A DNA stretch of 64,000 nt from Prevotella bivia DSM 20514 (GCF_000262545.1 NZ_JH660660.1:1574975-1638974), one strand, 5' to 3'. Shown: positions 16,564 through 26,003, counted from the first letter of the stretch. The notes: a model not told the origin generated them from the sequence alone. Program-made: numbers and translations.

Positions 16564-17265
16564 TTATTCTTTGTTTCGTTTATTCTGTTTTACTTTTTCC
16601 TTTCCTGCCACTACAATGACAAACTCGCCACGTGGCTCGGTTTCCTTAAAGTGGGCTATTGCCTCGGCTAACGTGCCACGAACGCTTTCTTCATGCAGTT
16701 TGGATATTTCTCGGCAGCAGCTCACTCGACGCTCTTCGCCAAACACTTCAGCAAACTGCTCTAGTGTTTTCACCACACGATAGGGCGACTCATAGAAAAT
16801 CATTGTGCGAGGCTCGTCGGCCAAACTTTCTAACATCGTTTTGCGCCCTTTCTTTTGAGGTAGGAAGCCCTCGAAAGTGAACCTATCGCAGGGCAGTCCG
16901 CTCGACACCAAGGCAGGAACAAAGGCTGTAGCACCGGGTAAGGTCTCCACCGTTATGCCGCTGGCAGCCGCTTCACGAGCGAGGAAGAAGCCAGGGTCGC
17001 TGATGCCCGGTGTGCCAGCATCCGAGATACAAGCTATGGTTTCGCCAGCTTTTAGCCGATTGACCAAGCCTGCTGTAGTGCCATGCTCATTAAACTTATG
17101 ATGCGCCATGAGCCTGTTTTTTATTTCGAAATGCTTCAAGAGAATACCCGATGTGCGGGTGTCTTCGCACAATATCAGGTCGGCTTCTTTTAGTATGCGA
17201 ATGGCTCTAAAAGTCATATCCTCCATATTTCCAACAGGCGTTGGCACTAAATATAATGTTCCCAT
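16564..17265 (-). CDS. rsmI: 16S rRNA (cytidine1402-2'-O)-methyltransferase
   Basis: 233 residues, full length for the family. N-terminal TLYLVPTPVGNMEDMTFRAI and AGETIACISDAGTPGISDPG are the hallmark SAM-binding and tetrapyrrole-methylase fold motifs; ILCEDTRTSGILL and IFYESPYRV also match. Methylates the 2'-O of C1402 in the small-subunit rRNA. The start is fixed by the conserved N-terminus and lies only 8 nt after a TACATTTG -7 element, so the message may be nearly leaderless. Confidence 0.95.
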   Translation of the reverse strand: MGTLYLVPTPVGNMEDMTFRAIRILKEADLILCEDTRTSGILLKHFEIKNRLMAHHKFNEHGTTAGLVNRLKAGETIACISDAGTPGISDPGFFLAREAAASGITVETLPGATAFVPALVSSGLPCDRFTFEGFLPQKKGRKTMLESLADEPRTMIFYESPYRVVKTLEQFAEVFGEERRVSCCREISKLHEESVRGTLAEAIAHFKETEPRGEFVIVVAGKEKVKQNKRNKE

Positions 17266-17273
17266 ATTGCGTA

Positions 17274-17281
17274 CAAATGTA
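17274..17281 (-). promoter_or_regulatory. -7 element of rsmI
   Basis: TACATTTG on the minus strand, 8 nt before the rsmI ATG. It would give a transcript with little or no leader. Confidence 0.45.
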
Positions 17282-17659
17282 TACTATTAAAAGAATAAGA
17301 CAAAAGATTTGAAAAGAAAATTAGTTTTTTTTACAACTCTGTCATTTTCATTCACAGCAAATTTATATTTAACAGCTTTCAAATTATAAAAACAAGGAAA
17401 AATAAATTTTCAGTTGAGAGAAATGGGAATATACTAAGAAATGCCTACACTTTACTTTTTCAAACGGCTATAACAACAATTCATATATGCGCAGAAACAC
17501 AACTTTTTTCGGCTATAGAAATAGACTTATCTTATACTCTATGATAAAAAACACAAAAAACGTAATAATAAATATTAATAAAATTGCTTTTTTAATATTT
17601 TATATGTCTATTTGTATCCAATTATAATTATTTTATGCTCTCTTGCTGATCCAGCTTGT

Positions 17660-17824
17660 GAAAACGTTGGATTTCATCCTTCCTTTTCTCGCCATGGCAT
17701 AACTCGAGCAAGCTCGGTTCTGCTCATTTGGCTTAACGAAAACGTTGGATTTCATCCTTCCTTTTCTCGCCATGGCATAACTCGAGCAAGCTCGGTTCTG
17801 CTCATTTGGCTTAACGAAAACGTT
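17660..17824 (+). repeat. Two tandem copies of a 78-bp dispersed element
   Basis: Two identical 78-bp units (17660-17737, 17738-17815) plus a terminal GAAAACGTT. Each begins GAAAACGTTGGATTTCATCC, contains CTCGCCATGGCATAAC and the small stem CGAGCAAGCTCG, and ends GGCTTAAC. Related copies lie at 23441-23492 and 44581-44663. The rest of the 17290-17903 intergenic stretch is AT-rich with no visible gene. Confidence 0.85.
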
Positions 17825-17903
17825 CTATTGGTTGCACTAAAACAAATAATGGATGTGGGTGGATCTTTGTTCAAGGGTGTAATGGAACATGTGGAGGTCT
17901 GTG

Positions 17904-18323
17904 ATGAAAAAGAAACGATTATTTTTACAAGTAGCAGTAGAGTCCTTATTACTATTTTTAATTGTATGCTGGACTTCTGGGTATCACTTTGTATTAGCAG
18001 GTATAGTTGAAGGCTTAAGTTTTATGGTATTCACGTGGAACTCTTGTAGGAAATTTCAAGAAAAAAGTTCAGAGAATAACATAACATTAATTGTTGCAGC
18101 TATCATTTTTGGAAGAATAATACTAGAGATACCAATAAGAACCTTTGATTGGTCGAGTGCTGTTATTTCTCTCCCTGTTACAATTATAAGCATTATATCC
18201 ATCTGTTTTGGTGCTTTGTGCTATTATAAGAAGAGCATAAATTATTGGATATTTTGTGCTAGTATTATTGTTTCGTTGAGTAGTCTTGTGTATTCTCTCA
18301 ATGAGAGTTTGCATTTTTTGTAA
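17904..18323 (+). CDS. Small integral membrane protein, hypothetical
   Basis: 139 residues from MKKKRLFLQVAVESLLLF. Four hydrophobic segments: about 5-22, 27-40, 56-75 and 85-130, the last probably two helices. No family recognised. A start five codons earlier (17889) is also possible. It lies 104 bp before the fulvocin C-like secreted protein, in the same direction. Confidence 0.5.
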   Translation: MKKKRLFLQVAVESLLLFLIVCWTSGYHFVLAGIVEGLSFMVFTWNSCRKFQEKSSENNITLIVAAIIFGRIILEIPIRTFDWSSAVISLPVTIISIISICFGALCYYKKSINYWIFCASIIVSLSSLVYSLNESLHFL

Positions 18324-18427
18324 CATTATAACAAGGTAAAATATATTCAGATACTAGTTATTCCCTTCTAGTTTTGCTCTATCCTAAAAAAGAAGAAATT
18401 TACTAACGTTTTAAAAACCGATGCTTT

Positions 18428-18943
18428 ATGGTAAGATTTTTTTCATATTTTTTCGCTGTTATGGCTTTGCTTACATTGCCATTAAAAAGCTATGGACAAG
18501 ATAATAAGACTGTTTATAGTTGTGATCCTGAAATAAATGAATGGGTAAAAGCTAATTTGGACAAGATCCATAAAATGTCTCGCACTGAATGGCTCTTATT
18601 GGACGAGATGAAAGGGCGAGCTGTTTTTGCCGCTTTTACACCTCAACAACAGCAGGATTTTTGGCAAACAAAAATCAAAGAGGTACTTGCGTTAGATTGG
18701 AAAACAGAGGAACGCACTCACATACAGAAGCTTGGCAACTTCTTCAAAGAACATTTTTTTATTTTCTCCAATCATTCCCCAGAGTCAGAAAAGGTTTTAG
18801 TAGATTTTTGTACGAAATGGGCAAGTGAAGCAAAAGAACAATTGGGCTGGGACGACAAGATTGTTTATGCAATCGTAATGTCGGGAGCTAAAGTACTAGA
18901 TACGAAAGGAAATTTGGAGCCACTGCCACAAAGAAGCAAATAG
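18428..18943 (+). CDS. Secreted protein resembling bacteriocin fulvocin C-related proteins
   Basis: 171 residues with a signal peptide (FFAVMALLTLPLKSYGQ). The mature part reads INEWVKANLDKIHKMSRTEW, LLLDEMKGRAVFAAFTPQQQ and FWQTKIKEVLALDW. This is the pattern I recall for Bacteroidota proteins labelled bacteriocin fulvocin C-related; that match is from memory and not searched. Only two cysteines remain in the mature region. Activity unknown. Confidence 0.55.
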   Translation: MVRFFSYFFAVMALLTLPLKSYGQDNKTVYSCDPEINEWVKANLDKIHKMSRTEWLLLDEMKGRAVFAAFTPQQQQDFWQTKIKEVLALDWKTEERTHIQKLGNFFKEHFFIFSNHSPESEKVLVDFCTKWASEAKEQLGWDDKIVYAIVMSGAKVLDTKGNLEPLPQRSK

Positions 18944-18951
18944 AATATCGA

Positions 18952-18982
18952 CAACTAGGGTGAAAGTTCATCCTAGTTTTGT
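18952..18982 (+). terminator. Hairpin terminator after the fulvocin C-like gene
   Basis: AACTAGG, a 12-nt loop, CCTAGTT, then TTGTTTT, 9 nt after the stop codon at 18943. Confidence 0.6.
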
Positions 18983-19105
18983 TTTCCTAATTATCCTAAC
19001 TTCTATCTTTCCTTTTTATTAGCACTTGCCCGCTATATATGCTCACTTTGCAATATTTGCTTTTATTTTCTTTACTATTTACTGCTGCTAACGGGTAAAA
19101 ATAAG

Positions 19106-19113
19106 TACTTTTG
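19106..19113 (+). promoter_or_regulatory. -7 element of queD
   Basis: TACTTTTG followed by C, 21 nt before the queD ATG. Fits TAnnTTTG. Confidence 0.5.
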
Positions 19114-19134
19114 CATGGATAATAAATAAATGCA

Positions 19135-19560
19135 ATGACACGAATAATAATAGAGCGTTATCATGACATTAGCTGTGGACATCGTGTTGTGGGACATGAA
19201 AACAAATGTAAGCACTTGCATGGACACAATTATCGTTTCACATTTACGCTCGAAGCTGATAAGCTGGACGATTTAGGGAGAGTGATCGACTTTGGAGTAG
19301 TGAAAACACTGCTTTGTCAATGGCTAGAGGATCACTACGATCATAAATTTTTGATGTGGCAGGACGATCCTTTCTTGCCTACACTGTTAGAACTTTCGCA
19401 AGAGAGTATGGTGGTAGTTCCCTTTAATCCCACCGCTGAAAACATAGCACAACATTTTTTAGTAAACATCGCACCTACATTATTGCTCGGTACGGGGGTA
19501 AGACTCATACAATGCAAACTAGAGGAAACGAGGAAGTGTTCGGCTACGGTGATGCTATAA
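19135..19560 (+). CDS. queD: 6-carboxytetrahydropterin synthase (queuosine pathway)
   Basis: 141 residues of the PTPS/QueD fold. Zinc ligands His16, His29 and His31, with the catalytic Cys25, lie in GHRVVGHENKCKHLHGHNY. The Glu-containing C-terminal CKLEETRKCSATV is also present. Converts dihydroneopterin triphosphate to 6-carboxytetrahydropterin, the second step of 7-deazaguanine synthesis for queuosine. It lies 79 bp before queE, which does the next step. Confidence 0.92.
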   Translation: MTRIIIERYHDISCGHRVVGHENKCKHLHGHNYRFTFTLEADKLDDLGRVIDFGVVKTLLCQWLEDHYDHKFLMWQDDPFLPTLLELSQESMVVVPFNPTAENIAQHFLVNIAPTLLLGTGVRLIQCKLEETRKCSATVML

Positions 19561-19639
19561 AGCGTGAATTACTTCGAGCAGACTTGAGATAATTCGAAAC
19601 ATTATCCTTGAATTTTCGAAAAAGATCGAGACCAAAACA

Positions 19640-20224
19640 ATGAAGATCAACGAAATATTTTATTCCATTCAGGGCGAAGGCTTTTATGCAGGCACGCCAG
19701 CTATCTTTGTGCGCTTTGCACAGTGCAATCTTAACTGTGCTTTCTGCGATACCGACTTTGTGCGTTTCACGGAGATGACGGAAGAAGAGATCGTGGCAGA
19801 GGTGTGCCGCATAGGCAATCCTGCTACCCACGTTATCCTCACAGGTGGTGAACCCTCGCTACAGGTAACGGCTTCGCTATGCGATAAGCTGCACGAAGCA
19901 GGAAAGGTAATCCATATAGAGACTAACGGCACACACGCTGTGGCAGAAGGAATAGACTTTATTACTTGCTCGCCAAAGCTGGAATATTGCAAACATGCCG
20001 AACTATGCGTGCAGCGCATTGACGAACTAAAGGTGGTGTTTACGGGCAAGAACGATATGGCACTTTATGAAAATATTCAGGCACAACATTATTTTTTGCA
20101 ACCTTGCGATGTTGGCAATGATGCTGAAAATGGGCGTATCATCGCTGCCACAGTGGGCTACTGCAAAGCAAACCCAAAGTGGAACATCTCGGTACAAATA
20201 CACAAAGTGTTAGCCATAAGATAA
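19640..20224 (+). CDS. queE: 7-carboxy-7-deazaguanine synthase (radical SAM)
   Basis: 194 residues. The radical SAM cluster motif is Cys29, Cys33 and Cys36 (CNLNCAFC, CxxxCxxC). IFYSIQGEGFYAGTPAIFVR at the start and ILTGGEPSLQ near residue 70 are diagnostic of QueE. Makes CDG from the QueD product. The protein is on the short side but complete; its start is given by the conserved MKINEIFYSIQGEG. Confidence 0.93.
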   Translation: MKINEIFYSIQGEGFYAGTPAIFVRFAQCNLNCAFCDTDFVRFTEMTEEEIVAEVCRIGNPATHVILTGGEPSLQVTASLCDKLHEAGKVIHIETNGTHAVAEGIDFITCSPKLEYCKHAELCVQRIDELKVVFTGKNDMALYENIQAQHYFLQPCDVGNDAENGRIIAATVGYCKANPKWNISVQIHKVLAIR

Positions 20225-20284
20225 GAAAAACTTATTTTCAGATTTATTTACCCGCTAACACTACTACTTTAAGGCTAAAATAAT

Positions 20285-20292
20285 TATCTTTG
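20285..20292 (+). promoter_or_regulatory. -7 element of tdk
   Basis: TATCTTTG, 8 nt before the tdk ATG; suggests a very short leader. Confidence 0.5.
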
Positions 20293-20300
20293 CATATAGT

Positions 20301-20903
20301 ATGGCAACAATAGATAATATTAACGGAGAAAGACGACATCAAGGTCGGATAGAGGTAATTTGTGGAAGTATGTTCTCAGGAAAGACTGAAGAACTGATCC
20401 GAAGAATGAAGCGTGCAAAGTTTGCAAAACAAAAGGTGGAGATCTTTAAGCCCTCCATTGATGTGCGCTATTCGGACGAAGAAGTGGTAAGCCACGATCG
20501 CAATACGATCCACTCTACGCCTATCGACTCTTCGGAAAGTATTCTGCTCTTGGCTTCCGACATAGAGGTAGTGGGCATCGACGAGGCTCAATTCTTTGAT
20601 GAGGGCTTGATAAATGTGTGCAACACGCTAGCTAACAATGGGGTGCGTGTTATCATTGCCGGACTAGATATGGACTTTAAAGGCGTTCCCTTCGGTCCTA
20701 TCCCTGCGCTATGTGCCATTGCCGACGATGTTACAAAGGTGCATGCTATCTGCGTAAAATGTGGTGCTTTGGCATATTTGAGCCATCGCCTCGTGCAAAA
20801 CAATCATCGTGTACTCCTCGGCGAACAAGGCGAATACGAACCACTTTGCCGCGATTGCTATGAGAAAGCCATTCGTATGGAGAAAGCAAATCCCCAAAAA
20901 TAA
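20301..20903 (+). CDS. tdk: Thymidine kinase (type II)
   Basis: 200 residues. P-loop GSMFSGKTE at residues 22-30, [12 protein letters not shown] with the catalytic Glu near residue 95, and the structural zinc site CVKCG ... CRDC near the C-terminus. Phosphorylates thymidine to dTMP in nucleoside salvage. Only 14 bp separate it from the transporter gene downstream. Confidence 0.95.
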   Translation: MATIDNINGERRHQGRIEVICGSMFSGKTEELIRRMKRAKFAKQKVEIFKPSIDVRYSDEEVVSHDRNTIHSTPIDSSESILLLASDIEVVGIDEAQFFDEGLINVCNTLANNGVRVIIAGLDMDFKGVPFGPIPALCAIADDVTKVHAICVKCGALAYLSHRLVQNNHRVLLGEQGEYEPLCRDCYEKAIRMEKANPQK

Positions 20904-20917
20904 AATCACTGTAGCAC

Positions 20918-21994
20918 ATGATACAACCCATCACTTTAGATAAATTCTTACGTTGGACGGTAATCGCCCTCATTATCACAGCCGTGTTCTTTGTATTAAA
21001 AGGGCTTTCTAGTGTGCTATTACCGTTCTTCGTAGCATGGCTTTTGGCGTATTTACTCCACCCTATCGTGAAGTTTATTCAATTCAAAATGCACGTAAAA
21101 TCGCGTGCCGTAAGTATTATCATCACCTTTATACTTGCTATCCTAATCATTACGGGAGTAGTGATGGTCATCGTGCCACCCTTTATTGATCAGGTAGCAA
21201 AGCTGGGCGACTTAGCCAATCGCTACGTACAAGACAATACCCATTCTAGCAGCATAGCGGGAATGATCAAGAAGTGGATCAATGATAATCACGCACAGAT
21301 AGATAAGTTTTTGAATAGTCGCGACTTTGCCGACACGATCAAGACTGCTATGCCTAAACTGTTCGACTTTGTAGGACAGACGGCAAGTGTAGTAATGTCG
21401 ATCATCGCCTCTTTCATCACCTTATTATATATGTTCTTCATATTGCTCGACTATGACGACCTACTGAAGAGCCTTGTAAAGATGATCCCTAAGTCGCAAC
21501 GCCCATTCTGGTGTGGTTTGGCATCGGATGTGGAGCGTGCCCTCAATAGTTATATTCGTGGACAAGGACTTGTAGCCCTCACTATGGGCATACTCTTCTG
21601 TATCGGATTTACCATTATCGACTTCCCAATGGCCATCGGTTTAGGTATCCTTATCGGTATCCTCGACCTTGTGCCTTATCTCCACTCGATAGCCCTCATT
21701 CCTACCGCACTGCTTGCACTTATGAAAGCAGCCAATACGGGTAGCAACTTTTGGATGATCTTCGGAGCAGCAGTACTCGTGTTTATCATCGTGCAAATCA
21801 TTATAGATATGGTGGTTACGCCAAAGGTAATGGGAAAGGCTATGGGCTTAAACCCTGCCGTTCTGCTTCTCTCATTATCCATTTGGGGAGCTTTGCTAGG
21901 CTTCATAGGCTTGATTATAGCCTTACCGCTCACTACCATTATCATAGCTTATTGGAAACGATATGTAACAAAAGAGCAAGAAGAGCAGTTATAG
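20918..21994 (+). CDS. AI-2E family transporter (PerM/YdiK type)
   Basis: 358 residues. Two N-terminal membrane helices (about 10-50), a third near 62-85, a soluble segment (about 85-155) and five more helices to residue 345, the usual eight-helix layout of the family. PxVMGKAMGLNPAVLLLSL and GILDLVPYLHSI fit the conserved C-terminal half. Substrate in this organism is unknown. Probably cotranscribed with tdk. Confidence 0.85.
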   Translation: MIQPITLDKFLRWTVIALIITAVFFVLKGLSSVLLPFFVAWLLAYLLHPIVKFIQFKMHVKSRAVSIIITFILAILIITGVVMVIVPPFIDQVAKLGDLANRYVQDNTHSSSIAGMIKKWINDNHAQIDKFLNSRDFADTIKTAMPKLFDFVGQTASVVMSIIASFITLLYMFFILLDYDDLLKSLVKMIPKSQRPFWCGLASDVERALNSYIRGQGLVALTMGILFCIGFTIIDFPMAIGLGILIGILDLVPYLHSIALIPTALLALMKAANTGSNFWMIFGAAVLVFIIVQIIIDMVVTPKVMGKAMGLNPAVLLLSLSIWGALLGFIGLIIALPLTTIIIAYWKRYVTKEQEEQL

Positions 21995-22017
21995 CCTAAA
22001 CGGCACGTGCTGCGCAA

Positions 22018-22641
22018 TTATTCTATCAGCTGAATATCATTATCTTCGATAGGTGTGATAGTGGGGTGATCGCGCTCAAACTGTCGTTTCACACGAATAA
22101 GACGAAACAAGAAAGCTAGCTCGATGATACCATAGAAAATAGATAACCACCCTATAATAAGCAACGGCATACTAGCTACTTGCATAGGTTTGGCTATTAC
22201 CAAACCTGCAACTATCAAAATAGCAGTAGGAAATAACCAGTAATAGAAAGGTACGTAGGCGTATTGGCGAGAACTAGCAAGGTTCATAAACAAATTGATA
22301 GCACCTATCACGATTAGGATCGCCAAGATATAAGCCATCCATGTAAGGAAAGTATTAGGAATAATGGCTAATACAATACCGATGCAAACACTTCCTATAC
22401 CCGCTAAAGGAAACATAGGCGACTTAGGCTTTTGCTGCAAGTCGGGATTTTTGGCAATAATGCGCCTTATCTTATCGTTCTCATAGTAATAACCTAAACA
22501 CGAGATAAAACCTGAAATGAAAAACAGTGCGCCTATAGTAACTGTTAACCACGTTACCATCTGCTCTCGATACTGAATGAGTAATACACCAATAATCAAT
22601 GATGTAATGGCTCTAACTGCTGAAAAATGTGATACTTTCAT
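22018..22641 (-). CDS. DUF308 / HdeD-like membrane protein
   Basis: 207 residues with six hydrophobic helices in three pairs. The pairs repeat the pattern (ITSLIIGVLLIQYREQMVTW; FPLAGIGSVCIGIVLAI; FPTAILIVAGLVIAKP) typical of DUF308 proteins. Function unknown; in enterobacteria HdeD relates to acid resistance. A TACTTTTG element lies 5 nt before the ATG, so either the message is leaderless or translation begins later. Confidence 0.75.
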   Translation of the reverse strand: MKVSHFSAVRAITSLIIGVLLIQYREQMVTWLTVTIGALFFISGFISCLGYYYENDKIRRIIAKNPDLQQKPKSPMFPLAGIGSVCIGIVLAIIPNTFLTWMAYILAILIVIGAINLFMNLASSRQYAYVPFYYWLFPTAILIVAGLVIAKPMQVASMPLLIIGWLSIFYGIIELAFLFRLIRVKRQFERDHPTITPIEDNDIQLIE

Positions 22642-22723
22642 AGATACAAAAGTACAAAATATTCTTTATCGCAAAGGAGCTTAGATTAAATATTTTGTAC
22701 TTTTGCAAAAAATAAATATAAAA

Positions 22724-23254
22724 ATGGCTACTTTATTATATTTGGTAAGACATGGCGAGACGCTTGATAATGCGAGGCGCATTATGCAAGGACAAACACC
22801 AGGACAACTAAATGAAACAGGAATACTTCAGGCGAAGGAAACAGCTCAAAAGCTAGCCCATGAAAAGATAGATGTTTTTGTTTCGAGCGACTTGCTTCGT
22901 AGCCTGCACACTTGTAAGATTATTGCTGCCGAACATGGTGTACAAAAGGTGGTTACAACTCCCTTATTGCGTGAGCGAGATTGGGGAGCATTTACGGGTA
23001 AGTATATTCCCCACTTGGCAAACCTTAACGATCCTAGCCTCTGGCCTGATGATGTGGAAAGCATTGAAGCATTAAAGGATCGTGCCGAAGATTTCCTTAC
23101 ATGGGTAAAGGAAAGATTTCCTAATAAAACAGTGCTTGCCGTAGGGCATGGCATCATCAATAAAGCTATACAAAGTGTGTTTTACGATAAACCAATGAAA
23201 GAAATTCCACCGATGATGAATTGCGAGGCGAGAAAACTCTCACCTCTCAACTAA
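22724..23254 (+). CDS. Histidine phosphatase family protein
   Basis: 176 residues from ATG 22724 (MATLLYLVRHGETLDNARRI). The catalytic RHGE is at residues 9-12 and the second His lies in VLAVGHGIINKAI. Similar to cobalamin-type and broad phosphoglycerate-mutase-like phosphatases, so the substrate cannot be assigned. An earlier ATG at 22703 falls inside the -7 promoter element TACTTTTG (22698-22705) and is not used. Confidence 0.85.
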   Translation: MATLLYLVRHGETLDNARRIMQGQTPGQLNETGILQAKETAQKLAHEKIDVFVSSDLLRSLHTCKIIAAEHGVQKVVTTPLLRERDWGAFTGKYIPHLANLNDPSLWPDDVESIEALKDRAEDFLTWVKERFPNKTVLAVGHGIINKAIQSVFYDKPMKEIPPMMNCEARKLSPLN

Positions 23255-23256
23255 AA

Positions 23257-23284
23257 AAAAGGGTGCCACTCACGTGGAACCCTT
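23257..23284 (+). terminator. Hairpin terminator after the phosphatase gene
   Basis: AAGGGTGCCAC, loop TCAC, GTGGAACCCTTTT: an 11-bp stem with one mismatch followed by T residues, right after the stop. Confidence 0.75.
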
Positions 23285-23440
23285 TTCAAACTATATAACT
23301 CTCTAAATGTTTGCTACCTTTTGTAAGAATATTACTTCTTCCAAGAAAGTAGCTCTTACTGTGAAAACTCTCTAAAAAAAATACCTTATAAAAACTTAAC
23401 CTATATATAATATGTTTTAATCCTATGTCGTTGTTTTACA

Positions 23441-23492
23441 AAAGTTGGATTTCATCCTTCGTTTTCTCGCCATGGCATAACGAAAACGTTCT
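23441..23492 (+). repeat. Short copy of the 78-bp dispersed element
   Basis: GTTGGATTTCATCCTTCG, TTTCTCGCCATGGCATAAC, then GAAAACGTT. It lacks the inner 34 bp present in the other copies. The missing part lies exactly between two TAAC repeats, as expected from slippage or recombination. Confidence 0.8.
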
Positions 23493-23494
23493 TA

Positions 23495-24451
23495 TTATCG
23501 GTGTCCTCCGAAAGAACCTCGGTTTTGACTACCGCCAAACGTTCCGCCACTTCTAGTGGTTGGAGTGCTACCACTGAACGATCCACGATTTGCGCCGCCA
23601 AACGATCCGCCACGAAATGAGGAGCTAGTACTTGGCGTTCCGTTGAAAGTTCCGCCTCTATGACCTCCAAACGAGCCACTTCCGAAAGAAGAACTTGAGT
23701 TGGATGGGCGAGAATAGGTGGTACTCGGAGTAGAGCGTGTTGCGCCACCAAAGCTACCAAATCCAGCGCTTGGACGCTGAACAGTGGTGCGTGTAGAACT
23801 TTCACGCGATCCGAACCCACGGTTACGCTCAAACTGTGAGCGTGTTTGTCCACCATAGACACGACCTCGATTTCTCTGATAGTCGGACTGATAGTTACTT
23901 GCATCGCCATTATAGCCATAGAACTCTCCGTTATTACGTTGGAAAGCATCTCTCATTCCGAAGTATCCCCGCTGATAATTACGACGCACAAAGCGTCTGC
24001 CTTCGTACCAACTTCGTCCACCATTGTACCTCCAACTGTGCGAGCCTCTATAAGTGGCATAATACACAGGGCATTCAAAGTAATAATAATCTCTTCGTGG
24101 ATACCTAGCATATATGCCGAAGCGCCAATAGCCACCTCTGAATGATAGCGGACGATAGAAGTACATTGCATCTAAGTAGCTATTATACTGCCAATCTAGG
24201 AGAATGTAGCTCAGGTCGGCATTGCGTTGCGCCCAATATACACCGTATAAATCGTCTACCGTATTTACACTCATCAGATAATCGAGGTTTATCTCGTAAG
24301 CAGCTTGATATTGTTCCTCTGTCAGATTTAGCTCGTAAGCCATCTTATCGGTCAAGAACAACGCTTGTTGGCGAGCCTGCTCATAGCTCATTGCGTTTGC
24401 TGATAATGTCAATACTAACATTGCTATCAGCGAAAGAAATATTTTCTTCAT
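23495..24451 (-). CDS. Secreted Gly/Ser/Arg-rich protein, hypothetical
   Basis: 318 residues. Signal peptide (LIAMLVLTLSANA), then a helical segment (residues 22-95) that includes TDKMAYELNLTEEQYQAAY and an NLDYLMSV stretch. A Tyr/Arg-rich middle follows, and from about residue 190 a low-complexity tail with repeated SFGG, RGSFGG and GGTFGG. It resembles conserved Bacteroidota envelope proteins with the same helical start. The tail suggests a flexible or RNA/protein-binding surface. Function unknown. Confidence 0.7.
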   Translation of the reverse strand: MKKIFLSLIAMLVLTLSANAMSYEQARQQALFLTDKMAYELNLTEEQYQAAYEINLDYLMSVNTVDDLYGVYWAQRNADLSYILLDWQYNSYLDAMYFYRPLSFRGGYWRFGIYARYPRRDYYYFECPVYYATYRGSHSWRYNGGRSWYEGRRFVRRNYQRGYFGMRDAFQRNNGEFYGYNGDASNYQSDYQRNRGRVYGGQTRSQFERNRGFGSRESSTRTTVQRPSAGFGSFGGATRSTPSTTYSRPSNSSSSFGSGSFGGHRGGTFNGTPSTSSSFRGGSFGGANRGSFSGSTPTTRSGGTFGGSQNRGSFGGHR

Positions 24452-24611
24452 AATCGTCTGCTCTTTATTTTTCTTTTTCGTCTGTTGTGATCGTCAGCGG
24501 AAAGATTATCAAAAGCTTTTCCTATGATTTCACATTGCAAAGAAACAAAGAAAGTAATGGCTACCAAAAGGATTTTCCCTAACTTGAGGAGGATTTTCCC
24601 TAAAGGTTTGT

Positions 24612-24619
24612 TATCTTTG
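24612..24619 (+). promoter_or_regulatory. -7 element preceding dinB
   Basis: TATCTTTG on the plus strand. If used, the full 9-mer/7-mer repeat array (24627-24795) is transcribed as the leader of dinB. Confidence 0.5.
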
Positions 24620-24626
24620 TAGATAA

Positions 24627-24795
<169 letters not shown>

Positions 24796-25881
24796 TTGTC
24801 TAAGATTATCCACATCGACATGGATGCGTTCTTTGCTTCAGTGGAGCAGCGCGACAATCCCGAACTTCGAGGCAAACCTGTAGCGGTGGGCTTCGATGGC
24901 GCTCGTGGTGTCGTCTCTACTGCTAGCTATGAAGCACGCAAGTTTGGTGTACACTCGGCACAGCCCATTGCGCAGGCAAAACGATTATGTCCCCACCTTA
25001 ATATAGTATATCCGCACTTCGATGCTTATAAAGAAGTATCAGCACAAATCCACGAGGTGTTCCATGAATATACTGACATCATAGAACCAATATCGCTCGA
25101 TGAAGCTTTTTTAGATGTTACTGAAAACAAAAAAGGCTTGGAACTTGCCACCGATATAGCAAAAGAAATAAAGCAAAAAATCTTCGAGCGCACCCAGCTC
25201 ACCGCCTCGGCAGGCATTAGCTATAACAAGTTTTTAGCCAAAATAGCCTCCGATATGCGCAAGCCAAACGGTATGTTTCTTGTCCACCCTACAAAAGCAC
25301 TCGACTTTATAGCCACGCTTCCCATAGAAAAGTTTTGGGGTGTGGGGGCGAAAACTGCTGAAAAGATGCACTTTATGGGTATTTTTACAGGCGAACAGCT
25401 CCGCAATGTGTCGCGCCGACACCTCGTTGAAGTGTTTGGAAAAGTAGGCAACACTTACTACGACTTCTGCCGAGGCATCGACCATCGTCCCGTTATTGTG
25501 GAAAGAGAACGCAAGTCGGTGGGCTGCGAACAAACCTTTTTGGAAGACATCCACATCGAGTCGAAAATCATCATCAATCTGTATCACATTGTTTTAAAAC
25601 TCGTGGAACGATTGGAGCGCGCCCACTTCGAGGGGCATACGCTCACATTAAAGATAAAATGGGACGCCACAACACAGATTACCCGCAGCATTTCGCAAAA
25701 CAAGCCCTTACGCACCAAAGACGACATTCTGCCCCTAGCAAAGCAATTGCTCCACTCCACTGAATACAAACAGCGTCCCATTCGCTTAATGGGACTCTCT
25801 GTTTCCTCGCCCACCGATGAAGAAGGACACCATTCGGACAAACCTATTTGGGTGGAAGGAGAACTAGATTTTAAAGAATAA
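24796..25881 (+). CDS. dinB: DNA polymerase IV (Y family)
   Basis: 361 residues. Catalytic acidic residues Asp8 (IHIDMDAFFASVEQ) and Asp102-Glu103 (SLDEAFLDV), YEARKFGVHSAQP and the fidelity-lacking little-finger region are all present. Translesion polymerase. The start is TTG at 24796, the first codon after the 7-mer repeats; no ATG gives the full N-terminus. This makes the repeat array the leader of the gene. Confidence 0.92.
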   Translation: MSKIIHIDMDAFFASVEQRDNPELRGKPVAVGFDGARGVVSTASYEARKFGVHSAQPIAQAKRLCPHLNIVYPHFDAYKEVSAQIHEVFHEYTDIIEPISLDEAFLDVTENKKGLELATDIAKEIKQKIFERTQLTASAGISYNKFLAKIASDMRKPNGMFLVHPTKALDFIATLPIEKFWGVGAKTAEKMHFMGIFTGEQLRNVSRRHLVEVFGKVGNTYYDFCRGIDHRPVIVERERKSVGCEQTFLEDIHIESKIIINLYHIVLKLVERLERAHFEGHTLTLKIKWDATTQITRSISQNKPLRTKDDILPLAKQLLHSTEYKQRPIRLMGLSVSSPTDEEGHHSDKPIWVEGELDFKE

Positions 25882-25978
25882 TCGCCAGCAAACAAAGAGA
25901 ACAAACGCTTTAGGCGGTGTACGACCCATTTTGACTTCTTTTGCGATCTAAATATTTCGTTGTCTGAAACTTTTTCAG

Positions 25979-25986
25979 TAAATTTG
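25979..25986 (+). promoter_or_regulatory. -7 element of the zinc-ribbon gene pair
   Basis: TAAATTTG followed by C, 17 nt before the ATG at 26004; TTTC lies 20 bp upstream as a near -33 element. Confidence 0.5.
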
Positions 25987-26003
25987 CAGAAAAAAGCGAG
26001 GCA

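Noticed and set aside
17612..18010. 132-codon frame with an internal duplicated segment
   Set aside because: It reads through the two 78-bp dispersed repeats and overlaps the membrane protein in another frame.
23452..23949. 165-codon frame overlapping the Gly-rich protein gene
   Set aside because: Shadow of the 318-residue gene in another frame; it has no signal peptide.
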